Shown one piece after another: positions 22,893 to 35,566 of a stretch of 64,000 bases of DNA; positions within the stretch are counted from its first letter, which is position 1, and the number at the start of each line of letters is the position of its first letter. The notes under the pieces were generated by a model. The model had not been told where the DNA came from. It did not search any database and was given only the letters and a program-made list of their open reading frames with translations. The stretch spans positions 1,792,200-1,856,199 of the forward strand of contig ONZQ02000002.1 in assembly GCA_900312665.1 (NCBI GenBank). The letters are read 5' to 3'. Source of the DNA: Cephalotrichum gorgonifer (taxonomy: Eukaryota; Ascomycota; Sordariomycetes; Microascales; Microascaceae). A program made the position numbers and the translations under genes.

Positions 22893-25800
22893 CGTGTGAG
22901 GCGTTCAGGGCAACTTTTCCTACGAGATTCGGGGGCCGCGATGCTCCTTTCGGTGTTAACTTTAAGAGATGGATGTGTCGGCGCTCGCTCGCGTCAGGTA
23001 TTTCAGACAAGATGATATGCTACTGTAGAGCTACGGGGCTGGAACCAGTCCCGGCTGATTTGTCGATTTCGGATGTCCCCGACGGATGTCGTGTGAGATT
23101 GTTAAGGGTCCCGTAAGGTCTATTTTTGGTACCGCGTCTGGCGTGGTGGGCAAGTATCGAGATGAAGATTGAAGACCTTAGGCTAGATTGCGCGGCTATG
23201 CTTTGAGGATAGGCCGGTTAACGAAAGCAACCCTCGGAAGAGGAGGAGGACGATCGACTATATATACTATAGAGGATCCCAATTGGAATCTGGAACCCCC
23301 TTTCTCTTGAGATCACCTCTCCTGGATGGGCCGAAAGTATCATTCCCACGGGAGGACAAGGGGCCATCACGAGAGGAGCTCTCCACGTGTGATCTGGATC
23401 CGAGATCCCCCCCCCTCGACGCGAGCCAAGATCCTGGTTCAAAGAGCGACTCCCACAGCTCTGACGATCGTCATCTCTGCTAACAACCCGTTTCCCGTTC
23501 CCCGCAAAGCTTAACTCGGTGTCTCATAGGCCTTTTGCGCCTAGATACGTCAGGTGCTGGTGGTGGGTTAATCAGGCTAAAGGGCGACACTGGCCACTCC
23601 AGCAGAGGCGGCGCCAACTATTTGTCACGCCTTTCCAAATGCGATAGATTGCCCTCTTTGATTGCATATCCCGGGCAAGCATTGAGCAGGTGACGAGTAA
23701 TATTGAGCTCGAGGGAGGTCCGTTCATCTAAAGAGTCTGGAGCCGAGGTGACTGTCATTATATAACTACGGTACGGCCTCCATTCAGGGAAGCCCAACGT
23801 CACGGTGGAATATAGAAGGATCGATTTGTATAAGTCAGGATGCCAGCAGGGCCGTGTGTGGGATTGGCATAGAAATAGATCGGGGCCATCTAGGTTTGAG
23901 GTTCTATCGTGTCCATTATGAGATTAGTCTAAAGAAATGCAGGAGCGTGATAGTGTCACGATACCACTTGAATATTGCTTCCAAGGCTGGCACGCCGCCT
24001 TGCCGGGTCTGTCCTACGACCCGAACCAGATCTAGCATCCGTGCTCCCAGCAGCGTGCAAGACGGGGCGTAAAGCTGGGGATGCATGATGCTCTTGGTGA
24101 TGGGACAGCCTTTGCGGCCGAAGTCAAGCCATGGCTCAGATTTTAGCTCTCAGGGATTCTGCAAGTTTCGTCAGTTGTTGTCTCATAGTGAATGATAGAA
24201 ACCTCCTCGCGGACATCTCGTGCGGGAGGGCATGCATATGTGCATGTGTAGACTAACCATCCATGGAGGAGTAGTCACTTAGTTATCATGGTGCCTGGGC
24301 CATTCGTAGCCAGCGCCGAGTCGATCTTGATCAACAGCCGGCGAATTCTAACAACAGGGCCGGCCTCTTGTTTCCAATTATGAATGTGTCGCGCGGGATG
24401 GTATGCGGGACGGGTGGCAGGGTCCAAACACACAAACACACACACGTGCTCCGTTGTGCTGTGATGGTCAAGCCCATCTCCCTGTGCGACATACCGATTC
24501 CAAATAGAACAGAGCGATGCGGGAGAGGACCGCCCTTCCTATGTTTCTTTGATACGCCAGAGGCAGACGTAATTAAGTGGGGGCGGTCGTCATTAGCAGA
24601 GGAGGTGCGTGTGTCTCGAGCCGCGACTTAATATCGATCCCAAGGTGTTAGGATATTAGGACATCCTACTGTGGCCAAGGAACTTGACAGCTCACGGGGA
24701 GGAGTGCCCCGGACAAGGGGACAACCTGTCATCATCCGAGAGGGTCCTATCGACACACTAGTTCCCGCTCTCTTTCCTCCAGACACCGAGTTCTCATTTT
24801 CGAATACCGAGTCAGTCGTCTTCCCCTTACGTGTAACCCAAATTAGAGATGTCCTTGCCCTCCTCTCCCCCGGTTCACGGAGGACCTTGAACTATTTCTC
24901 GCCTTCGCCCATGTGACGAAGGTTAAGCGCGTTTAGGACTTGTGCTTAGATATTATCTGGTCCGCCGTAAAGAATAGTTGGGATGGTGGGATGGCGGATG
25001 GTGGGGTGGACGATATATCTGCCTCCCAAAGCCAAAGCCAAAGCCGAAAGGCGTGGCCGATGAGCGGATGGATGCTGGAAACCGGAGACAGCCTGGTCCA
25101 GCAAGCACACGCTTATCGCTTTGGGTGGGTAGCACTAGCTTGGCATGTGACGATCTCGCGACGTAGCATCTCCCAACCAGCATGAGGGTGAGTGATTCTG
25201 ATTGATGGAGAAAGCAGGAGGACATGGAGAAGACGGGACGCCAAACGAGGTCAGTCAGTGTACGAGAATGGCTATTAGCTTCCTTGTCTAACCTCCCGGG
25301 TCCGTCGTGCCCTGCGTAGATTCGATGGACCCCGGAAAGAAAAGAACATAACCCCTCCCTGCGTTTGAATAATTACCCCTCTTTTCTCTCTCAGGGTCTC
25401 ACTAAGAATAATACCAAAGAAAACAAATAATAACCTTAGGTGGAACGCGCCGCCACGCCGAAGGTACAAGTGACGCTCATACGTAGTGGGCTCATCGTCC
25501 CGAATACACTCTCCCATCCGCGTCACACTACCCGTCCATACCATACCACCTAGGACTCGACTTAAAACAGAAGCCCCCACTCGCCCAGCCGTTCCATCCC
25601 GAGGAATGGCATAATTACAAAGAACCGCCGAGGTGAAGTACTCAAGGAGAGGGGAAAAAAACGCAGTCACCCGCCCGCCCCTCCTCTAAAACTAGCTGGC
25701 GTGTCTTTTTGGAATTCTTCCCGTCTGCCCCCGTCTCAACCCACCCCGCCTCTCACACTTCCATACAGCGCCCAAGTACTTTGTATTGCTCGTCAGGCCC

Positions 25801-26708
25801 GTCTGATGCCCAACGGTGGCGGCTGCTCACAGCGTTCTTGTGTTCGTGGCGAGCCTTAGGGGAAATAGAACCCGAACTTGTAATTCCTGGGTCCGCGGGA
25901 CCCAGCCAATCACCAACCTTTTGAGCTCTCGCAGTGGCGGCCTGCCTTCCATCAAAACTCCCTCTCGGCTTCTGCCGTCTCGATTTTATATTTTTTGTAA
26001 GTTCACCAGTTTGCCGCTGGGGAAGAGCAAAACTCCAATGTCTCACTTTGTATCACCGCCTCTTGTAAATTCACCCCCCTCCAGTCCCCTCTTTAATACC
26101 GAAGCAGCCGGGAGCAGAAAAAATATCCCAGACGACTCTAGTAGAAGCCCGTCGGTTCTCCTTCGGTCGTCGGGCCTTTCTCCGTACGTTAAAAAACAAG
26201 ATAAAGAAAGGGGGGGGGGAGGGGGTACGGCCGAGGAAAGCGGGAAAGGACGGCAACACCTCCGTTCACGCCCCCCTTCTTGTGAGACCTGCCTGCCTTC
26301 GCGAGCTTCCTCGGACGGAAACTTCCAGCTGGTTGACAACTACTCCAGTACCCGGGACTGAGGGGGGAGGGAGGGTACCAATACCTCTCCACCAGCGCCG
26401 CGGGGTCGCCCGTACAGTGCGGCGGCGCCCTCGTGTCATTCATGTCACCAATGTCACTCACTATAATGTGCTAGTCTTGATCGAGGCGCCCTCCCAAGTG
26501 GGTAACCCCACACCACATGCTAGCGATCGGTGCAGGGTTTAGCTCCACTAGGCGCTAACAAGAGCCCGCAGCCTTTCTTTGGCTCGACTCGGGATGACGT
26601 ATCTCAGGGGCTAAGCAAGTGAGTAAAGTGTAATTAAGCTTGTATAAGGCTCGAGCCTTGCCATTTAGCCCCCTTCCATCCCAACTCCTAACATCCATGG
26701 TATTATAC
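22893..26708. other. Long intergenic, CVNH promoter to proline-rich gene 3' end
   Basis: 3.8 kb with no recognised gene. A 181-residue plus ORF at 25816-26361 and minus ORFs at 25275-25670 and 26043-26461 have no family resemblance. There is a small GCCAAA repeat near 25026-25046. No TACTTGTA copy is seen here apart from the weaker variant GGTACAAGTGAC near 25464. Confidence 0.5.
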
Positions 26709-29218
26709 CTAATGCACAGCAGAAGACACGGGTATCTCAACCCCTTGACCATAACCACCCAATCCAAGGAACCGAGCAAAGGACGCCTTCACATCAACAT
26801 GCCCCTCGACCGCAAGATCTTCCGCGGACGAAGCAATATTCTTCTCCTGCTCCTCACTCCCATTATGCCCCCCGTGTCGAGCCCGCGTCGATCCCTCGGG
26901 CTCCTTCGCCTGGGGCGCATCATCGCCCCACCACGACTCTAGCATATACTCCTGCCACTGCCGCAACTCGCGGTTCGACATCCCGTCGTCTTCACCCATT
27001 GTTAGGTTATAAAGAAGATGCCCTATGTGAGGCGATATTCGCAGCTGATGGAGGAGCCAACGGTTGACAAACGCCGAGACGTTGTGCTCGGGGCAGCTAC
27101 TGAAGATGTGGTAGAGCTCAACTTCTTCCTGGGCCCTCAAAACCTTCATTTGCCTGTGTGGGGTATCCAGCGGCAGTCCCTCCGCGGCTTCCAGAGCTTC
27201 GGGCGGCAGGACGGGGAATTTGCCAAAGAGGTGGGCTTCCTGTGACATTAGGCGCGGAAGGAACGGCCGCGCCAACCCCGTTGATGGCGACGCGTTGTCG
27301 CCGAGGACGATATCCTCCCCCATATCGTCGCCGTCGTCGCCCTCTGTCGGGAAGTGCGTACGGAGTATGTAGACCATATCGAAAGATAAGTGTCTGAGCA
27401 TGACACCCTGGTCCTCACACGCCTTCCTCAGGTACGCCACTCTCCCTCGGGCTTTTTGGAGCTTTGTCGAGCGCTTCTTCTCCTCCTTCTCATACTCGCT
27501 CAAGAACTCCCGCTCTTCTTCATCGAGTCGCTCCATCTCCAGATGCCTGTCGATGGTGAGCTTAAAGTCAATCTCGGCTCTGGCTCCCAGGAGTTCGTGC
27601 AAGCTCTCGCTAGCCAGACCGAATTCCCCTACCGCCTTCTGGAACTGCCTGTAAAGTGGGTGGATGTCTTCTGGGGGCCCGTCCGGTGAGATGCCCATGA
27701 GCTCCAGCGGGACTTTAGCGCGACCAGAATCAGATTTTGCAGCGCTGAACACCCGCCTAGTATCGGCCCCAGTTCGCTGCGACAGTCCCAAGAAGAATTG
27801 GGTCTCTGATTGCACGAGCTCCACCTCTAGTTCATCGAGTCTCACCTCACGGGCTTCGTAGAAATTCTCTTGGGTGGCGTATTCGGAGCGTAAGGCCTCA
27901 GTCTCAGCGAAACTCACCCTGAGCGCGTCCCCCAGCCTCGGCAACACTTGCCGCACCATGGACAACATCTTGTTATCCGCGTCATCCTTGCGGCGTCGTA
28001 GCTCTCTAAGGGACTCCCGTTGTTGTGTCATCTCAAGTCTCAGGGAGTAGATATCTTCTCGCTTTGCTCGCAGATCACTCCACATGTCTTCCACGTCACG
28101 CCCTGCGATTCTCCCCGAAACCTTCTCTTTTTGTGGATTGCGGTCCTGTAGTCGAACCATCGTGCTGGTAATCTCCTGCGCCGCGTCGGCCTTGACCCGG
28201 GACCGGGTCCTTGATCCCCCGCGTGACAGCGCTGGGTAGGTGGGCGGGAACATGGCTGGGACAATATCATCATCATCCGATGAATCGTCCCCCTTGTATG
28301 ACTGTCGGTAGTTTTCCATTTCGTTACGCAAACGCCCGAATGGCTTAACTGGTGTGAGAGGCGTTGGAGTGTGAATAGTCATCACATTGGTACGGAAGGG
28401 GCGGTTGCTGACCGACACCGAGGACGGGGGAGGTGGAGACGACATCGGGAGTGGCGGCGGGGGAGGTGGAGATGGAGACAACCTCGGGGGGGCCGACGGC
28501 GGAGGTGGAGTTGGAAACCCCTTCGGGGGGGGGGCGGCGGGGGCGGCGGAGATCGAGGCCATGTTGGGGGTGTTGGCGGAGGAGGTGGAGGGATCCCAAG
28601 CGCAGCCGAAGGGACCTGAAACTTTGAGACAGAGTCATTTGGTGTCCTGGACCCACTGGTGGAGTCTATAGGGGTGGGAGATAGATGGGAGGTTCTCGTA
28701 ACTGAGGTCGGCGGCGTTGGTGTGCGCGGGGGGCGAGGAGGGACTGAAGGAGGAAGAGTTGGCGGGCTCAAGCCTCGATTTGGGGAGGTTGAGAGAGGGC
28801 TCGACGATGACGTACGCCCATTAGACGTCAGTGATGAGGGCGGCGGAGGGGTTTTTTGAGGAATCGGGGGCCGCGGCGGCTGCCCGCTCCTGGGAGGGTG
28901 TTTCGACGGATTTTCCGCGTTCGATGGCGATGGGGTAGACGATGGGTAGGGGGGTGGTGGTGGTGGGTAATCTGGGGGCATGCTAGGACCTCCATTATGA
29001 CCACCATGAGGATGAGGATGAGGATGAGAGCGGGGTGCTAGATCTCTATGAAGTTTAGGGTTGATAGTACGGCGGGTATCCTCGAGGCCACATATAGTCG
29101 CGTCATCATCGGTGGTGGTATCTCCTCCATCCTGGAGGGGGTGCGGTGGGAGCCGCGACAGCAGTCCCTTTTCGGAAGTAAGGCCAGGTGCCGGCTCTTG
29201 CGCCGTGGAACTAACCAT
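26709..29218 (-). CDS. Proline-rich coiled-coil protein, unknown function
   Basis: Not recognised. The N-terminal part (29218 to about 28.6 kb) is rich in Pro/Ser with HPHPHPHG and several PPPPPP runs. The C-terminal part (617-residue ORF, 28562-26709) has a charged helical region with probable coiled coils (for example DLRAKREDIYSLRLEMTQQR and LDEEEREFLSEYEKEEKK), then a globular-looking end (HNVSAFVNRWLLHQLRIS, LRQWQEYMLESWWGDD). The two parts are in different frames. Either a 41-nt intron joins them (28656-28616, donor GTGGGT, acceptor TTTCAG, giving 822 residues), or a one-base error in the G10 tract at 28525-28534 separates them. The proline-rich runs could bind SH3 domains or profilin (inference). 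It is divergent from the DUF6590 gene. Confidence 0.7.
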
Positions 29219-30640
29219 GACTGTGGTGAAGCATGACGAGGGAAGAGTTCGCTGATAGCTTCAGACACTGGGTTGCTTGATCCACAAGCCGGGTGGGATT
29301 GATAATGACAGATGAGGATGAAATACAGGGCTTCTCGTCGTGTTTGATCGCTTGATCAGAAAGTGAGGCTAACACACATGCAGACATGCAGCCAGATGAG
29401 AGGCCAGGGTTGCTCCGGCCTTGGTGTGGTATTCCCAAGGTTATTCCGGTGGAGAGGAGCACAGCAAGCCAACTTGTCCTGAAGAGGAGCTGGCCTGGCC
29501 GGGCCAGGCCGTTCGCGTGTCAAGATGGTATTAGTCAGTTTCAGAGCCAATGGTCGTCAGCTAGGCACACCTGCGAGCCCCACCGTGAGCAGGCCAGCTG
29601 CACTGTATGGAGACTTGGTCAACAGGGGACAAGTTAAGTATATGGGACCTTAGTCCCATTCGCTCCTTGTACTTGGACTTCTTGCAAGTATCTTCATCCC
29701 CAGGAGCCCAATCACGGGCAAAGCACCCCCATATCGCAGCGCAGTGTCGCTTCCCCTCAGTCGCAACTGCATGTTCCCTCGAGAATGTGTCAAGAGATTC
29801 TCCACTGCTTATAGATACCTACGTGTACAAGTATGTAACATTAGTGCCTGTAGGTACAGTTAAGTGTCTCCCGCTGCGAACAATAATACATTACTATCGA
29901 CCATGCATGATCAGTGCCCATGGAGCCTTCCATCCCAACCCCCAAAACCAAGAGTCATCCCCCTCTTCTCTCCCATCTCCCACCCCTGGTCCTGGCTGAA
30001 GGCAGCCTTGTAGGTCGATAACCTTCTCTTTCCGTTTACACAATAGTCGGGACGAGAGCCATGCTCTGATCGATCTTTCCTCTCACTTATACCGCATCAC
30101 TTTCTTCGAAGCCCTGCGGTTAGCCTCGCTCCGCGGCCCTTTGCTCCTTGCTCTGTACGTTCCTCTCGGCCCAGTCAGTCCATATGCCGGGAGCTGTGTC
30201 TTTATCCGAGATCTATTACCTACTTGATATTATCTTCTTCCCCCCGGAATCCTTGTCCGGCCATCGAGACCTGGTTCGTACCTTCCAGCGCCATCCCGGA
30301 AAACCTGATCCGAATCGCGGCTTTGTTAAAGGATCCGTACTGAGACGAGAGACGCGAGATGAGAAAGTACGAAACTTACTCTTGTTGACTCAACGTTGTT
30401 AGGCACGCTGATTTCCAGGGAAAAAATTACAACAAGTCGAGTGACCTCCCTCAACCGGCCCCCCGCGGTTCATCGTCTTGGGCTTCATACGTTCCTCTAT
30501 CCGAATTTGGCCCCACGACGCACGCAACCTCTGCAGGATCTCTAACACGACACGCCTCTTCTCGCCGAGAAACGGACGTACCGCACCTCTCTGAACGCTC
30601 ATAATATTTTTTTGTTGTGGAAAGACGACATGGTTTAGCT
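29219..30640. other. Divergent intergenic, proline-rich / DUF6590 genes
   Basis: 1.4 kb holding both promoters. One TACAAGTA word is at 29826 and a related GTACTTGG/GCAAGTA pair near 29669-29690. I see no gene. Confidence 0.5.
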
Positions 30641-32603
30641 ATGCACAAGTCTAGAAAACATTCAGGAAAACGCATATGGAGTGCGTGGGGAGACTGGATC
30701 TGGTCTTCGAGTCAGAGCAGGTACTATCAACAGCGCCAAGACAATTATGGTATGGCACCCGACATTCGACTATTACTACACCGCAAGCGTACTGAACGCC
30801 AGCTAACTCGAAGCTTGGCAGGCGAGCTCGAGACAAGATGGGGCCCAAGCTACGAAGGGAGGGGGGCAGCCCGTGATGACGTTCCCAGGCGGGGAGGCGA
30901 GAGAGAAGATGACCTAGTAGAGTCGCTTCAAAACACCCACTTGGATGACGAGGATGAATTAGCTGATGAAGATGATGAGGGTCTGTATCCCCCGACCTCG
31001 CCCGCGAACTTATCCTCTCCCCACAGGCCCATGCCGTACCAGGCGGGATTCATACTAACTATTGAATAGCCGGCTATTCACATGGAGGACCTGCGGCCGC
31101 GGCATATTCGACCACCCATGGCGTTAGTAGCAGCAAGAAAAGGGGAAAGGGAAAGGGAAAGGGAAAGGAGCAGTACCATGATTCAGAGGAAGACGGGGAT
31201 TATGACACCCGTGATATCGGCTACGGTGCTTCTCAACCACTCGAAGGTTCGAATTGGTTTAGTTTCCCTTCGCATCTCCAAGTCTAACCATGCTCCGAAT
31301 AGAAACAGAATATGACGACAGGCCAGAAGACGACGCGTACTACTCACGGCGAACAAAGTCGGCTCACTCGTCCTGTAAGTCATGGACACCCCCTTCATGA
31401 CGGCCACTGCTTCTGACGTCGAGATGTAGCACGACCTGGTCGGAATCCTGCATCGAGTAAGCCTTCTTCGCCTTTCCTTACTCCGCTAGAGAATTCCCTC
31501 TCTAGAAGCACCGTGCATGTTAACCCTAGTCTTAGGCCGGCACTACGATCAAGAGTTTGAGGTGGACAGCGACTCTGTAGATGCTGTAGAACCCGACCGG
31601 AACAACTACACGTTAGGAGGGTCGTCTTCTACTCCTGTCGAAGGAACATATGCCGATGGTATGTTCTCTCGGAAGACGTTGTAGGAGCGGTTGCGCCGAT
31701 TTGGCACTCTGGTACATCTCTTGTAAGAGACACCAATGCTAACCCAAGGGTGCCCAGATCCGTCTGAAATGACTACCGAGCCAAACGACTATATCAGTAG
31801 TGCCAATTCCCCTGAAGATGCTGCTGATCTTGACCCTAGTTGGTTCCATCACGACTCCATACACCGCCCAATATAGGACTAACCAAGGATTAGGGTACCG
31901 GATCGAGCCGTCTCATAGATTCCAACCTGGAGAGGTAAGGCCAAATATTGTTTCCTTCTACGGGAGGTGTAAGGTATTCTAGAGTGGTACTAACTACGAA
32001 TAGGTTTTCAAAATCCTTTGGCCAGAGCCTTCCGGCCGAAGTACCGGGAAACTCCCAACTCTCTCGGACAAGAGAGAAGTCCCTGATAGATATGGGGGGT
32101 CTATATTTGTCGGGTTCAGACGTTTTATAGTAGTTGCTAGTGACTCGGGTCATTGTACCTGCGTGTAAGTGTGCTCCGACGGGCAGGCCCTGGTTAGGCC
32201 CTGGCTAGTCCTCACCTACCTCGTTGCGGTTCTCCCCGCTTGACTCGGTCATGATTCGGGCTAACGACTCCCCACCAGGCCCATCTCCACGTATGGGGGT
32301 AAGGGATGCAAGAAGAAGGGCATTAAACCCGAGAAACACGGCATCATCACGGAAAAGGGTACCAAAGCAAAGCGCCTCGACGGGGAGCCCAAACTTGGGT
32401 ACCCTCCAGTCCGAATGAAGATCACTGTCCACAGCGAACAGATCGCGCGGGAGTCTCGCGTTAACTACTCCAAGCTCGTCACCATCGAGCACAACGTTAA
32501 AGTATTCTTCATCGGCTCTATCTACGCCGATGACTACGACCTTGTCACCGATGCGGTGAACGACTGCTGGGAGAAGAAGACATTCTACAAGAAGAAGCAC
32601 TAG
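30641..32603 (+). CDS. DUF6590 domain protein, ten exons
   Basis: Predicted 427-residue protein. Exons: 30641-30749, 30822-30980, 31070-31246, 31303-31374, 31430-31456 (27 nt), 31536-31658, 31749-31838, 31894-31934, 32004-32164, 32279-32603; phases agree at all nine junctions. The N-terminal half is low-complexity and charged (DDEDELADEDDE; a Lys-Gly repeat KRGKGKGKGK from a GGGAAA repeat). The C-terminal half is a DUF6590 domain: LDPRYRIEPSHRFQPGEVFK, ILWPEPSG, FRRFIVVASDSGHCTCVPIS, TYGGKGCKKKGIKPEKHGII, VRMKITVHSE, then VNYSKLVTIEHNVKVFFIGS. The domain is widespread in Pezizomycotina and has no known function. No signal peptide or membrane segment is seen. Exon 2's donor (GTCTGT) is the weakest splice call. 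Confidence 0.83.
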
Positions 32604-33768
32604 GGGCGGTAACTGTCTCTGGACTCGCCCACGCAGCTTCGAATCTTTCACGTTTACTATGTTCAGGTGGTTCGGTAGGCACCCGAAGGTTGCCATATGC
32701 CGCCCACCTACTCAAATACGTTTCTCGCCAGCCGCTTTGTGTGGGCCTGGAGCCGATGACCCTTCGGTCGTTTACTCTACTGGGTTCGCGATTTCAAGCC
32801 ACCCCACCCACCCCAACGTTTTATCCCACCGCCGCATCTGGCTGCGGCAAGCGGCTATCGGGACTCAACCATCGGTCTGTCCGGGCGTAACTAGTGCTCG
32901 GAGCGGAATTTGGTATCCTCTTGCCGTTGGTGGCGGAGATGATCTATACGATCCATGTTTGGAGGATACGGATCCGAAGAAGATCGTTTGTTCTTCTTTT
33001 ACTTTGATCCAACTTCACAATTTTCCTATCTCTCTACATTTGTTTTTTCACCGATATTTAGAGGGACGATATCAGTAACCCGCCGCCTCGTCTTACTCTC
33101 TCCTCTTGCATACATTAACGCATGTCACTGACGCTCATTCCTTTTCTTTTTTTTTCCCTTGACCCCCCCCCCCCCGTTTTTTTTTTCTTTGGAACTCATT
33201 TGTCTGGTATGCCTACTTACACTTCCAACTCTACATGTACTCATTTCTTCCATCTTCTCTCTTTTATTAAGTTTCTCGTTTGTGCAGTCAAATCTTGTTT
33301 CCATTCCTACATCTTCGTTCCTTGGCCATATCCCGATGACATTCACGATTTAACGACATCTGGATTTACAGCATCCGCCTCGAGTTTGACCTATACTGAG
33401 TCTTTTTATGAATAAAGGTTGCCAGTTGCATGGTTGGTCCATGATTTATAGATGAATTCCGCACCTATCATTGTGTCTGGTGTTTGTCTGGCAGGAAGCA
33501 ACGTCGACTCTAGTCGTTCAGGTGCACAGGCGAGCGAGCAGTCATGGAATAAGGGACCATTATTCCCTTGCAGCCTCTTAATTACAACTACTAGATCAGG
33601 CACTATATACTCGCGTTCATACCCCCATCCCTCCGCCAGCCTGTATCTCTTATTTCGGCCCAGTTCAAACCCACCATGCAAAATGTTGTTGAAACTCCTG
33701 TTTGATGCTTGTTACCCAATCCCCGAGAGGGGGGGATGAAGACCCCCACACTGTACAGTACCCGGAAC
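32604..33768. other. Convergent intergenic, DUF6590 / PSD1
   Basis: 1.16 kb without a recognised gene. It has pyrimidine homopolymers at 33140-33187 (T10, C12 and T11 runs), probably 3' UTR or spacer sequence. Confidence 0.5.
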
Positions 33769-35566
33769 CTACGCCTTCGCAGATCCTAATGCTTGGCCCA
33801 TCTTCACCGTCTGTCCCTTCTCCACCTCCCACACCCACCCTGTCCTCTCCCCGTTCTCCGACGTCTTCTCGACAGGGGCCTCGAACACAAGCACGACTGT
33901 GCTCCCTAGCTGGAAGCCACCCATCTCGTCGCCCCTCTTAACTCCGTGCCCGTGGAGAATAGGGCTCGCATCCGCATAAGTCGCCTCCGAGAAGCCAAGG
34001 TACTGCTCTCCCTTGGCGGCGGCCTCCTCGGCCGCGCGGTCAGCTGCCGTGTCTGTTATGAGACTGTTCGTGCGGAGCTCGCGGTCGAAGTTGATGATGA
34101 TGGACCCGACGTTCGTTGCACCAACGGGAACGAAGCTGAAGAAGCCCCAGCGCCAGCGGCCCAGGAGGACGACGCGCTCGTTGAGGGTGAATAGTCCGGG
34201 GAGGGTCTTCTGGAGGTAAGGGGAGACGCTGTAGAGCTCACCGGCGAAATGGCGGCGACGCTCGACGACCCAGTTTGCGGGGGAGTGGAAGCGGTGATAG
34301 TCGCCGGGCGCGAGGTAGATTACGGCGTAGTACAGGGCGGTCTTCTTCTCGGGTGATACCATGTCGTACCAGGGCTGCTCACCCATGGCGAGGTCGGCGC
34401 CGACGTCGAAGACATCAGCTGCCGAGTCAGGCGAGACGGATTGGTCCTTGAGCGATCCCTTGCGCCCGCCTTTGCCCTCCCCTGACAATAGGTTTGGGAG
34501 CGTGTAGGGTATGTCATTTAGTCTTGCAAATTCTTCGTGGTCTTTGTAAAGGCGCTCTTCCGCGGAGATGTCGTTGTGGCCAGTCGATTCCGTATCCGAC
34601 GGTCCTGGCCAGGTCCTGTTGATACTGGGTGGTGGCGTGTTTTTTCCGAGGAGCGCGTCGATGGTGTATGTCATCCCCTTGACTTGTTCGATGTCATTGC
34701 CCTCGATCTGGCCGAATTGGAGCACGCGGCCATCTGACGGCGACAGCAATGCCTCGGGGCGAGGATCTAAAGGCCTTGCTCCAGGTTTAAGAGTTCGGTA
34801 GAAGAAGGCAGCGAGGTTCCTATATGTGCGGATGTCGGGCTCGGATACTTCGTCAAGGCTGGGGTGGGTTAGCCACGTGCCTTGCTCTGGAAAAGGGGGG
34901 GTCAGATGGAGAACACATACTTGACACCGAAGATGAATGAGTACAGCTTGAAACCGGGAGCTCTGAGATAGTAGGGGATAGTCAACTGGTTGAACCAGCC
35001 CCATAGTCTAGAGATGGCCTTTAACGGTAGGGTAGACATGACACGGACTTGCCTAGAGTTGACGTAGTTGCGGTTAGCTAGACGGTCATACCAGTGTACT
35101 GGAGAGGAACGTAAGCAACTCACCATGGCCCATCTGGGCGAATCCTCGGGCGTCTCCTCGGGCGCCTCGTGGAATCCTCATCTTGTATCTCGTCCCTCTC
35201 CTTCTTCTGAAGCGGCTCAGTGGCCCGCTCGCTCCCGTCCTGCCTGTCTGACGACGACGACTTCTTGTACGATTTGTAAAGTTGGACCAAGCCGACGACA
35301 CCAACGCCGACGCTCAGGGGTATGGAGAACCATTGGATGCCCTTCTTGCCTTGGGGGTTCCGGGCCTTGGGGCGCGGGGGCTGGGTGTGGATGTCCCGGC
35401 GGAAGGACTCGGGCGAGGGCCGCCGACGTCGGATGGAGAAAGAGAAACGCATGGTGGGTTGGCGATAGAGGGAAAAGGGTAAGGGAGAGGGAGGAGCGAC
35501 AGCTCCTTTGAACAAGCATGGTACATGGGGACTACGGGGCAGCCCCGCAGGCAGTCTGACCGCCAT
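33769..35566 (-). CDS. PSD1: Phosphatidylserine decarboxylase, mitochondrial type (Psd1)
   Basis: Converts phosphatidylserine to phosphatidylethanolamine at the inner mitochondrial membrane. Exons: 35566-35124, 35052-34921, 34858-33769; phases agree, giving 554 residues. The N-terminus is Arg-rich (MRFSFSIRRRRPSPESFRRD), fitting a mitochondrial presequence, with a hydrophobic segment IPLSVGVGVVGLVQLYKSYK as inner-membrane anchor. The catalytic part includes GVNLDEVSEPDIRTYRNLA, FFYRTLKPGARP, LLSPSDGRVL, YHRFHSPANW and the self-cleavage motif LGST, with Ser511 expected to become the pyruvoyl group of the alpha subunit. The start could instead be Met39 (35452), which has the better CCCACCATGC context and sits right before the presequence. 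A second in-frame acceptor in exon 3's upstream region was rejected because only CCCCAG|CCTTGACG restores GVNLDEV. Confidence 0.95.

Noticed and set aside
29005..29035. ATGAGG tandem repeat as a possible satellite
   Set aside because: It encodes the HPHPHP tract of the proline-rich protein, so it is an in-frame codon repeat.
31839..31893. In-frame stop in the DUF6590 gene after HHDSIHRPI
   Set aside because: The stop lies inside an intron (GTTGGT...GGATTAG with CTAAC branch point); splicing gives LDPRYRIEPSHRF, the family sequence.
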